Source of the DNA: Gammaproteobacteria bacterium
GTDB taxonomy: Bacteria; Pseudomonadota; Gammaproteobacteria; Ga0077536
Assembly: GCA_021773835.1 (NCBI GenBank)
Contig: JAJFJQ010000008.1
Location: 1 to 64,000 of the forward strand
Direction of reading: 5' to 3'
DNA: 64,000 bases
Positions within the stretch are counted from its first letter, which is position 1. Every line of letters starts with the position of its first letter. Under the pieces are notes generated by a model that ran no database searches, was not told the origin of the DNA, and was given only the letters and a program-made list of their open reading frames with translations. Shown here one piece after another: positions 54,694 through 62,600 of the stretch. The position numbers and the translations under genes were made by a program.

Positions 54694-55176
54694 TCATAGC
54701 GAGCTCAAGCTATTTTTTCCGGCCCAACCGGCAGCCAAGGTCGTCATGGCAAGGATATGCACAACCTCTTTGGTGATCAGCCAGCGCTCCTCTGTCAGCT
54801 TGAATCCCCATTCGTAAGAACCCCAACCCATGACCGAATCGTCCCCGCGCGATTGAGTCACATGCCAATACATGGTGGCCTCGGCGTGAGCGCCGCGCAC
54901 GGTGATTTCCTCATTCGCATAGTAGCGCCGCGGATCATCGAAACGACTCCAATAGTCATCGAAAAACGCCATGACGGCATCACGGCCGCGCGCTTCGATG
55001 TTCCAGTTTGGGATCGATAACACGGCCTCGGGGTCAAACAGTTCGCGCAATATACCCGGGCGTTTGCTGTCCACACCGACCGCATAGCGCGATAAAGCCC
55101 GACGTACAGCGTCCTTGCCGCGTAGTTCGGCGACCTCAGATTCGAGGGCCACGAGGCGTTCTTCAACCGTCCCCAT
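54694..55176 (-). CDS. NTF2-like (SnoaL_4) protein
   Basis: 160 residues. The start at 55176 follows TTAGGAGG at 7 bases. A coiled N-terminal stretch (ERLVALESEVAELRGKDAVRRALSRYAVGVDSK) leads into RRYYANEEITVRGAHAEATMYWHVTQSR and EERWLITKEVVHILAM. Related to SnoaL-like and dioxygenase beta-subunit-like folds; catalytic role unclear. Single gene, 71 bases before the CocE-type gene. Confidence 0.88.
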   Translation of the reverse strand: MGTVEERLVALESEVAELRGKDAVRRALSRYAVGVDSKRPGILRELFDPEAVLSIPNWNIEARGRDAVMAFFDDYWSRFDDPRRYYANEEITVRGAHAEATMYWHVTQSRGDDSVMGWGSYEWGFKLTEERWLITKEVVHILAMTTLAAGWAGKNSLSSL

Positions 55177-55305
55177 AACGCGTCCTCCTAACAACAGTGA
55201 CATGGCCAGAATAACCCCGCGGAGGGTGATTACAACTCAATCGCGGACCGACTCAGACAGCCAGCGGCTCGCCGAACGACAGATAATTGATAATGTTTCA
55301 TGGAT

Positions 55306-55345
55306 TTAAATTTTTATTTATCATATAGTTATTAAATAAATTTAA
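55306..55345. repeat. A+T-rich inverted repeat in a divergent promoter region
   Basis: TTAAATTTTTATTTA and TAAATAAATTTAA face each other around a 12-base spacer, with a 2-base bulge. It lies in the A+T-rich spacer between the NTF2-like gene and the small lipoprotein gene; it could be a regulator site or promoter element. Confidence 0.45.
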
Positions 55346-55401
55346 GGTTATTTATTATTATTATTCGTGCAACCCGATCATACGGCGCAGCGCTTTTCAT
55401 C

Positions 55402-55536
55402 ATGTCGCTGCTACTGGGCGGCTGTGCCGGGACAGTCATTGGAACGGCTACCGATGCCGCACTTGCGGTGGCGAAAGTCCCCTTCAAAACCGGTGGCGCG
55501 ATCATCGATGTAATTGACGGCGATGAAGAGGACTAG
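55402..55536 (+). CDS. Small lipoprotein (about 44 residues, start uncertain)
   Basis: A short gene ending GAC TAG at 55536. The product carries lipobox LLGGC and a tail DAALAVAKVPFKTGG ... IIDVIDGDEED, matching a known tiny-lipoprotein family. From the ATG at 55402 the signal peptide would have almost no n-region. Codons upstream stay open (RATRSYGAALFI, preceded by four Ile codons ATT) and look like a proper leader, but contain no ATG, GTG or TTG; initiation at ATT is possible. Confidence 0.6.
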   Translation: MSLLLGGCAGTVIGTATDAALAVAKVPFKTGGAIIDVIDGDEED

Positions 55537-55588
55537 GATCCGTTAGTAGTAGCGAAGCTGCCGCCGCTTCGGTTAGTTTTAGGCGGTT

Positions 55589-56440
55589 ATGATTTCAGCC
55601 GGCGTGTGTCTGTTCCTTAGGAACCATCGGGTTTCTCCAATGGATCTTGCCGTAGCGGTCGAGGAACGCGGATTCGGCTCGCTATTCGTCCCGGAAAACA
55701 CCCACATGCCGGTCCAACGCCGCCATGCATCACCTTACCCGGAAGATAGGATGCGGATATTGGCCAGCTTGCCAGATCCGTTTGTGACCCTGAGTGCCTG
55801 CGCCGCAGTAACCAAGCGCATTCGTCTTGGCGTAAGTGTGTGCTTACTGACGCATCGCGATGCAATCGCCACTGCGAAGAGCGCGAGTTCGCTCGACGCA
55901 ATCTCAAACGGCCGCTTGATCTTGGGCGTCGCGGGGGGCCGCATCGCCGAAGCAATGGAAAACCACGGCGCCTCGTTCAAACATCGTTGGAAGATCGTGC
56001 GCGAGAAAACGCTCGCGATGCGCGCCATTTGGAATCAAAACGAACCCGAGTTTCATGGCGAATACGTTGATTTCGATCCGATTGTCGGCAACACCAAACC
56101 ACTACAACAAGGCGGCCCACCGATTTGGATAGGTTCGAACTCTGCCGCGGTGCCCGATCGCGTGGCGGATTATGCGGATGGTTGGATCGTGTTTGACGGG
56201 CGTTATGAAGGCGACGCCATCGCCGACCTGAGGTTGGCCTGCGAAAAACGAGACCGAGAGGCCGACGAGGTCAGTGTCGTACTAATGGATCCGCCACAAG
56301 AATACGGCGGACTGCAGCAACGCTACAACGCGGGCTTTCGCGATTTCATCTTCATGGTCACGGTCGATCAGACGAACGACGTAGAGCGTACACTTGATAA
56401 GCTCGCACGTCTGACGGAAAAATTAGATCGGCTTAGTTAA
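55589..56440 (+). CDS. LLM-class F420/FMN-dependent oxidoreductase
   Basis: 283 residues, a compact member. DLAVAVEERGFGSLFVPENTHMPVQ, PDPFVTLSACAAVTKRIRLGVSVCLL, and RLILGVAGGRIAEAMENHGASFKHRWKIVREK are family signatures of the probable F420-dependent type; PPIWIGSNSAAVPDRVADYADGW follows. It lies 52 bases after the small lipoprotein gene. Confidence 0.92.
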   Translation: MISAGVCLFLRNHRVSPMDLAVAVEERGFGSLFVPENTHMPVQRRHASPYPEDRMRILASLPDPFVTLSACAAVTKRIRLGVSVCLLTHRDAIATAKSASSLDAISNGRLILGVAGGRIAEAMENHGASFKHRWKIVREKTLAMRAIWNQNEPEFHGEYVDFDPIVGNTKPLQQGGPPIWIGSNSAAVPDRVADYADGWIVFDGRYEGDAIADLRLACEKRDREADEVSVVLMDPPQEYGGLQQRYNAGFRDFIFMVTVDQTNDVERTLDKLARLTEKLDRLS

Positions 56441-56592
56441 TCAAAAAAGTCACCGTCGAATCTTGATCAATAAATTAGCGCTACATCCGATCCAGGGCGA
56501 TGACCTTCGAAAGATCAATCCAGATCAATGGGCCTTCGCGTGTAAAATGTATCTTGTTTTAGCTACTGATAAGAGCCCAAGCAGTTTCGGTT

Positions 56593-57819
56593 ATGACTAA
56601 AATGACATCTCCAATTCCCCAGCCCGAACCTGATTTGACCCCCGAAATAATCGTCGAACGCGCACGCGATATGGTACCGATCTTACGGGCGCGCGCCGCC
56701 GAAACTGATCAAATGCGGACCCTGCCGCAACAAACTGTCGAGGAATGCATCCGTGCTGGGTTCTACCGCATCTTGCAACCGCGCCGCTTCGGTGGCTACC
56801 AGTTTGGACTGCGCACCTTTTGCGACGTCATGAAGAATATTTCACGTGGTTGCACATCCACGGGTTGGGTCCTTACGCTGACCTCCGCACATACCTTCCA
56901 CATGGCGGCGTTTGCAGAAGCGGGTCAAATCGAAATGTATGGTGAGGACGGAGAATTTCGTTCGCCACTAATATTCGCCCCGCAGGGCACGGCGACTCCG
57001 GTCGACGGCGGATATCGGCTAACTGGACGTTGGAACTACAATTCGGGCGGAGAGCACGCAAACTGGCTAGCCGTTAACGCTGCGCTACCAGGTGATTCAG
57101 CTGATGCACCGCCTAAAGACTTTGTCATGACCTGGATCCGTCGAGATGATTACGAAATCTTCGATAACTGGCACGTGATGGGTATGCGCGGTACCGGTTC
57201 GAAGCAAGCAATCGTAGACGATGTCTTTGTACCGCAACGGCGAGTCATTTCTCAACCGCTGTGGTTCACGGGCGAAGCACCAGGATACGGCGTGCATGAC
57301 GACCCTTTTTACATTACACCCCCGATGGAAGTTTTTTGCGCCGAAGTGGGTTGCGTTTGTATTGGTCTAGGAGAAGCGGCCATCGACGCGTTTTATGAGC
57401 GGGTTATGACCAAACAAAACCCCTTTCCACCGTTTGACCTATTACGCCAAGAGCGCAGTTCACAAAGACGCCTTGGTCAAGCGCGGGCTAAAGTCGACGC
57501 GGCGTCGGCGATTCACGACCACATCATTAACAATCAAATGCAATACGCAGCTCAGGCAGCCGACGGCACGCTCGAATATTCCAGCGAATCGCGCCGCAGA
57601 GTGCTCATGTTAACGCAACAAATTGCACACAATGTAAGCGAAGCCGTCGAGCTACTTTTCGCCGCCAGCGGCACCAGTGCTAGCCAGAGCGGCCAGCAGA
57701 TGGAACGAATTTACCGTGATTTGGCCACAATCCGTACCCACTATTTCTTCGATGTTGATCGCAGTGCGGAAAACTGGGGCGCGACGTTCTTAGGGCTTGA
57801 GGAATATTCCACTTACTAA
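56593..57819 (+). CDS. Group D flavin monooxygenase (HsaA-like, acyl-CoA dehydrogenase fold)
   Basis: 408 residues. Acyl-CoA dehydrogenase fold without the acyl-CoA Glu; MRTLPQQTVEECIRAGFYRILQPRRFGGY, LTGRWNYNSGGEHANWL, NWHVMGMRGTGSKQAIVDDVFVP and ASGTSASQSGQQMERIYRDLATIRTHYFFD match two-component flavin monooxygenases such as HsaA and p-hydroxyphenylacetate hydroxylase. It needs a separate flavin reductase, which is not in the window. The extradiol-dioxygenase-like gene at 59809 could act next in a ring-cleavage route. Confidence 0.92.
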   Translation: MTKMTSPIPQPEPDLTPEIIVERARDMVPILRARAAETDQMRTLPQQTVEECIRAGFYRILQPRRFGGYQFGLRTFCDVMKNISRGCTSTGWVLTLTSAHTFHMAAFAEAGQIEMYGEDGEFRSPLIFAPQGTATPVDGGYRLTGRWNYNSGGEHANWLAVNAALPGDSADAPPKDFVMTWIRRDDYEIFDNWHVMGMRGTGSKQAIVDDVFVPQRRVISQPLWFTGEAPGYGVHDDPFYITPPMEVFCAEVGCVCIGLGEAAIDAFYERVMTKQNPFPPFDLLRQERSSQRRLGQARAKVDAASAIHDHIINNQMQYAAQAADGTLEYSSESRRRVLMLTQQIAHNVSEAVELLFAASGTSASQSGQQMERIYRDLATIRTHYFFDVDRSAENWGATFLGLEEYSTY

Positions 57820-57997
57820 ACCGCAGGTATAGACCACGACTTATGTAGCAGGTGGGTGAGGTTGAACGTTTGCTTGGCGTGCCCACGCACCTCAACGAGA
57901 ATTTTACCGGTTCATTTAATCTGTAAACGGTGGCGCCCGAACCTATAGCCGATGTCGTTGGAACGCCCAAAGGTGTAAGTTTCCAATCGTGTAGGGT

Positions 57998-59758
57998 TTA
58001 TAGGCGGCAACGGTCCTCGCGTAGCTCCCTTTCTGATTTCGTTGGGGCCTCATCGACAACGGCCCCGCCGGACGCCAGTACTGCGCCTGATTTGACAGTT
58101 ACTGTGCCAGACGTGAGGACAGTACCGGACGCATCCACGATCAACCCACCGCTCGCCGGTGTTACCGGTTCTGCGGCTGCGATGTTTTCGACAGCACCCA
58201 TTGACTTCATTGTTGCAACGATGCGATCCCGCAATTTAGCAGATTCAGTGTCTTCGCTGCTGCGATATAAGGTTTGCCCAGAGATCAGAATATCTTCCTG
58301 TTCCTTGGTGTAGAAATCATTTTCCAGTACGAATCCGAGATACGATTGGCCGCGCACGACCCCATTGACATCAACCCCGAGTGCCAACAGCGTCTCCACG
58401 ACGTATCCACTCTCTGCCTCCAAGGCATCCTCGAATGCCTGTTGTCGGAAGACTTTGATCTTTTCCTGGTCGACGTCCGCTTCGCTGAAACCGGCGTCAA
58501 TTAGCATCTGTCTCACGCGGTACTGCTTGCGGACGTTATGGTGCCTATGCTGGTCGCGTGTCTCAATGAATTCCATCATTGAGATCTCGCTGTCGTCAGA
58601 AGATTTCGCGGTCAAATGTGGCGCTAAAATACCAGCGGCAATGATCGATTGAATATCCTCCAACGATTTATATTTCAGGAAGTTCGGCATCCACTCGGAT
58701 CGATAGCGGTCCAATTGCGCTCCATTGGTCTGCGCAGGGTCGGCGCCGGCCGCTAGGAGGAGTTGGCGAATTTCCACTAGGTGTTTGCTATTTTGAACGA
58801 TCCTCGGGTGCTCGATAAATTGCAAATACGGTTCTTCGGGTGGCGGTTTTCTTGGATCGAATTTGCCTTCCCAGTGCTTTCGCGACGCGACCCCGTTGAC
58901 ATCGATACCAGCCTTGATGAATCGCGCGACGATTTCAGGCTTGTCGGCACGTAAAGCGCGTTCGAATCCTGCTTTTGTAATGGGTGAGTGTGGATCAAAG
59001 CTTTGCTCGTTCAGCACACGATCCAATAAACGCGCGTTGCCGAAAATGCCTTTGCTGGCCCAGATGTCTACACCTTCTCGCCATGGGTCCGCACCACCAT
59101 CGAGCAAACTCCAAATCCCTGCGTCGCAATCGCCGGCGACGATCAAAGCATTGCGCTTTCTGTTATCAACTTGATCGAGATCCGCGCCCAACTTCACCAA
59201 TGTCGAAACCGTTTCGAGCTGGCCGTTACGCGCAGCCAGCATCAATGCGGTTCGGCCCATGGGGTCGGTATGATTGACGTCGAAGCCGTCGGCGACCAGT
59301 GCTTTAACCCGATCCACCTCGCCATGGTAGGCCGCACCCAACAGCGTCGGCGACCACGGGAGCTTCACCACGCCCTCATTGACCACCGGGTCGATATCGC
59401 CGCCGATGCCGAAGTGTTTCCTGATATAGCTCACTGTGAAGCCGTCTTCGGCAATGTCGTAAAGTCGAGATGTAGCACTGCCGTGATCATCATAATTCGG
59501 GAACTCAATCGGATCGCCTATATTGAGCACCGAATTGGTAGCTACCTGATGGTAAAAAGCGATCGACATCCCACCGTCCAGATGTTCGGCTAATAAAATG
59601 TCGCGGTAGTAATACTGAATTTCCTGGAGGCGCTGTTCAGCGCTTATTTCTGCTTCGGGATCTTGGCCCGCAACCGGATCCGCTTGTCCTTGCACGGTAG
59701 AACTGATGTTGAGGACGACAATAAAAATCAGGATCGATTTTTTACTTAATGACATCAT
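57998..59758 (-). CDS. Secreted ankyrin-repeat protein
   Basis: 586 residues. A signal peptide (SILIFIVVLNISSTVQGQ) precedes an ankyrin array: SPTLLGAAYHGEVDRVKALVADGFDVNHTDPMGRTALMLAARNGQLETVSTLVKLGADLDQ and further degenerate repeats to about 480. Ankyrin proteins bind partner proteins. It ends in a Gly/Ser/Val-rich stretch followed by a charged tail. A convergent spacer of 178 bases separates it from the monooxygenase gene. Confidence 0.88.
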   Translation of the reverse strand: MMSLSKKSILIFIVVLNISSTVQGQADPVAGQDPEAEISAEQRLQEIQYYYRDILLAEHLDGGMSIAFYHQVATNSVLNIGDPIEFPNYDDHGSATSRLYDIAEDGFTVSYIRKHFGIGGDIDPVVNEGVVKLPWSPTLLGAAYHGEVDRVKALVADGFDVNHTDPMGRTALMLAARNGQLETVSTLVKLGADLDQVDNRKRNALIVAGDCDAGIWSLLDGGADPWREGVDIWASKGIFGNARLLDRVLNEQSFDPHSPITKAGFERALRADKPEIVARFIKAGIDVNGVASRKHWEGKFDPRKPPPEEPYLQFIEHPRIVQNSKHLVEIRQLLLAAGADPAQTNGAQLDRYRSEWMPNFLKYKSLEDIQSIIAAGILAPHLTAKSSDDSEISMMEFIETRDQHRHHNVRKQYRVRQMLIDAGFSEADVDQEKIKVFRQQAFEDALEAESGYVVETLLALGVDVNGVVRGQSYLGFVLENDFYTKEQEDILISGQTLYRSSEDTESAKLRDRIVATMKSMGAVENIAAAEPVTPASGGLIVDASGTVLTSGTVTVKSGAVLASGGAVVDEAPTKSERELREDRCRL

Positions 59759-59808
59759 GATTATCTATCGCCAGGGCCGGATGATGCTTATCCAAAGACT
59801 ACAATCAC

Positions 59809-60690
59809 CTATCGTTTGTGGCCCCAAACGCTGCCACTCAAATGCTGCCGCACATCCCAATCGTCAGTTTCTAAATTGATCCCACCCCAACCGTATTCAA
59901 CTGCAAAACCTGACGGTGTTTCCACGTAAAACGAGAGCATCTCGTCATTAGTATGTCTTCCAAGGCTAATGACTATTGGTATGTTTTTGCCCTGACACAA
60001 ATCATGGGTCGCACCAACATCATCGAGTCGTTCCACTTCCACCAGGAAATGGTGTAATCGCTTTGGCGTTTCCACGTCCCAAAAAGCCAAAGAGTGATGT
60101 CGGGAGTTGCAGTGCATAAACGTTAGGGTCCGTGACGAATCGCCCTGCGGGTGAACCCAGTCACTTATACGGAGGCCAAGCAAGTCTTGGTAAAAATTTA
60201 GCGTTTCCTGTCGATCCTGTACGCTTATCACGATGTGACCTAACCCTTGATCCCCAGCGACAAAATTACTGACGGACCTACCAGATTTGAATGGCTTTTC
60301 ACGCGTAATGAGAGGGCCGTAGTATGCTTCTGAGGCTAAGCCATTTGGATCTGAAAACTGAATTAAATCTACTACTCGGCGTTTCGCCTTCAATTCGTCG
60401 CTACCGGGCGTTACTGCGAATCCACGGTCCCCAAGCTTGCCGGCGAGGTCCGCAAGCTCCTGCGCTCCCTGCATTTCCCACCCAACTAGTTGCAGGTCAT
60501 CTAGGTCCTTATCCTCATAAACTATGAAACGATAGTGGTAATCATCCATACGTAACTGCAACGAACCATCGTCATCTCTGCCGTTAGATTCAAGGCCAAG
60601 AACTTCTGTTCCGAAAACCTCCCACGCTTCGATATCGCTAACGCCGAGCCCTATATAGCCGAGTTGGTTTGGCCGTAACCTGGTATTCAT
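59809..60690 (-). CDS. Extradiol dioxygenase-like VOC protein (BphC/HsaC type)
   Basis: 293 residues from ATG 60690 (GGAGAG upstream). Two-module VOC: an N-terminal inactive module (LGYIGLGVSDIEAWEVFG) and a C-terminal catalytic module with iron ligands in GLGHIVISVQDRQ (His), SRHHSLAFWD (His) and GFAVEYGWGG (Glu). RHTNDEMLSFYVETPSGF is the family fingerprint. It should cleave a catechol ring next to the diol. It lies beside an HsaA-like monooxygenase and an ArsR regulator. Confidence 0.93.
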   Translation of the reverse strand: MNTRLRPNQLGYIGLGVSDIEAWEVFGTEVLGLESNGRDDDGSLQLRMDDYHYRFIVYEDKDLDDLQLVGWEMQGAQELADLAGKLGDRGFAVTPGSDELKAKRRVVDLIQFSDPNGLASEAYYGPLITREKPFKSGRSVSNFVAGDQGLGHIVISVQDRQETLNFYQDLLGLRISDWVHPQGDSSRTLTFMHCNSRHHSLAFWDVETPKRLHHFLVEVERLDDVGATHDLCQGKNIPIVISLGRHTNDEMLSFYVETPSGFAVEYGWGGINLETDDWDVRQHLSGSVWGHKR

Positions 60691-60767
60691 ATGCAAGCTC
60701 TCCGTTATTGTCTTAGAGGAATTTAGCTAGTGTGGAATTCTGGGTAATCTATAAATAAATCAGTGCC

Positions 60768-61358
60768 GTGCATTTTATACGCCTTCCTTGGACGAGTAGC
60801 CATTTTCGACACGAGGATACCTGGCGTTTTGTTAACTCGGCGGTCCACTATCATTTTGTTGTCGACACTCCTTCCTACCCGTCGAAGCGACAGAGAACGC
60901 GAATAAGACGAATAAACGTACCTCCCCCATTCCGCGGAGTATTACTAGAGCATAAAACCATCGCGACCAGTAGCTACGAGGAGCTGTTGGCCCAGATTGC
61001 GTCCAGCGTCGAAGCCGACGGTGAAGCCTGGCCGGAGCCGCCTTCGGTGAACCACGTCGATATTGCCAGTGTAGTTGGGGCATTTGGTGCCGCTTCCGCG
61101 CGTGCCCGTGCAGTAGGGTTAAAGGTAATCGACATTCATACCGGAAGCGGTTTTCTGCTGCATCAATTCTGCTCGCCGTTGATCTTTGTCGGCGTTTCTG
61201 TGCGCCCCGATTTATTCGATAAGAAAACCATAGAATCGTGCACGGTAATTCGATCTACCCCTGCGAAACCAGGCTTCGCTAATGTTGTTGCCATTGGCTG
61301 CTCGTCGTTGAAAAAGTCCTTGCAATCCAAATTACGTGAGTTATCATTACATATATAG
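60768..61358 (+). pseudogene. Remnant of an Old Yellow Enzyme-type flavin oxidoreductase
   Basis: A single open frame of 196 residues of which only about 45 (from EAWPEPPSVNHVDIASVV to GFLLHQFCSPL, nucleotides about 61010-61165) match the TIM-barrel Old Yellow Enzyme pattern (VDxxxVVxAFxxAAxRAxxAG..IHTGxGFLLHQF). The segments on both sides do not match. So the gene is truncated and rearranged, probably nonfunctional. Confidence 0.6.
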
Positions 61359-61448
61359 TTATCTGCGTAATCATGCATATATTAATATTTAATAGTATTC
61401 TCGTCTGGAGGGCAGCACTCGATGCCCGGATGGAGACGGAGCAAGGTG

Positions 61449-61796
61449 ATGCCCAGTCGAATTGTCGTAGCGAAAGAATTAGCCGAAATTTTTAAAATTT
61501 TGGCGCACCCGGACCGGATCCGATTGATAGAGGAAATGAAGGAAGGAGAAAAGGATGTCAACACCGTCGCCGAGATCCTCAATCTTTCCGGCCCGCGAGT
61601 TTCGCAACATCTAACTTTGATGCGTGCGCACCGCATTGTCGAAGAAGAACGCGACGGTCGTCACCATAGATATCACTTGGTACAGCCGGAAATTGCACAA
61701 TGGATCATTGACGGTCTGGCGTTTCTGGAAAACCGTTCCCATGTGGTACCCAAATCGAAGATTAAAGCGGTCCGACGATTATGGGCGTCTGAATAG
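61449..61796 (+). CDS. ArsR-family transcriptional regulator
   Basis: 115 residues from Met at 61449 (AAGG upstream; an ATG at 61422 is also in frame). Winged helix-turn-helix: ELAEIFKILAHPDRIRLIEEM, VNTVAEILNLSGPRVSQHLTLMRAHRIVEEERDGRHHRYHLV. The metal-binding CxC of metal sensors is absent, so another ligand or redox signal is likely. It is upstream of the carbonic anhydrase gene and may control it or the ring-cleavage genes nearby. Confidence 0.92.
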   Translation: MPSRIVVAKELAEIFKILAHPDRIRLIEEMKEGEKDVNTVAEILNLSGPRVSQHLTLMRAHRIVEEERDGRHHRYHLVQPEIAQWIIDGLAFLENRSHVVPKSKIKAVRRLWASE

Positions 61797-61857
61797 CGGT
61801 GGCGGCTGGTAATCCATCGATATTTAACTAGGGAAATTTTGATTTCAGGAGTCAGTA

Positions 61858-62499
61858 ATGCTGAATTTCGCCGCCGGGGTAACACGTTTCCAACGGGACG
61901 TTTTTCCTACAAAGCAAGAATTATTTAAGAAACTGAGCAAAGGCCAAACGCCCGAAGCTTTGTTTATCACGTGTTCAGGCTTGCGTATTGAAACGGCGAT
62001 GATTACTCAGACGAATCCCGGAGGCCTATTTATTTGTCGCAATGCCGGGAACATCGTACCGCCGCACACGACCGCCACTGGTGCGATGACGGCATCGATA
62101 GAGTTCGCGGCCGCCTCGTTGAAAGTACCTCATATTGTCGTGTGCGGACACACCGAATGCGTTGCGATGAAAGGCGCTATGGAATCCGATGCGCTAGACG
62201 AACTCCTCAACATCAAAGAGTGGTTGAGTTTCTCGAAAGCGGGAGTCGACCTCGGTACCGACTTAGATGAATGGGGACGCGTGAACACGCTGCTAGAGCA
62301 GAACGTGATCCTACAATTGCAGCATTTAAAAACCCACCCCACGGTGGCATTGCGTCTTGCCAAACACGAGGTGCAACTTCATGGTTGGGTCTATGACATC
62401 GCTTCCGGCAAAGTTCGCGCCTACGATGAGTTGACCAAGAAGTTTTTGCCGGTTGCCGAACGTTACGCTGACGCGGTCGAATTGAGCGAAAGTGCTTAA
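61858..62499 (+). CDS. Beta-class carbonic anhydrase-like protein with altered active site
   Basis: 213 residues. The zinc ligands Cys39, His98 and Cys101 are present (TCSGLR; CGHTECVAMKG), and RNAGNIVPPHT is the family loop. The CxDxR motif reads C-S-G-L-R (39-43), so the Asp of the Asp-Arg dyad is Gly41. Beta-CAs need this Asp for catalysis in most models, so it may be inactive, a bicarbonate sensor, or activated differently. CAGGAG precedes the start; 61 bases after the ArsR gene. Confidence 0.92.
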   Translation: MLNFAAGVTRFQRDVFPTKQELFKKLSKGQTPEALFITCSGLRIETAMITQTNPGGLFICRNAGNIVPPHTTATGAMTASIEFAAASLKVPHIVVCGHTECVAMKGAMESDALDELLNIKEWLSFSKAGVDLGTDLDEWGRVNTLLEQNVILQLQHLKTHPTVALRLAKHEVQLHGWVYDIASGKVRAYDELTKKFLPVAERYADAVELSESA

Positions 62500-62600
62500 G
62501 CGGCACGGCATAAGCCAGAGACTTTTCCGAGCAAACTCGGTTCCCTGCAATCCGTTTCGAGAATTCGCGATTAATCGCGGGAAAGCTACGGTAGTTGTCG

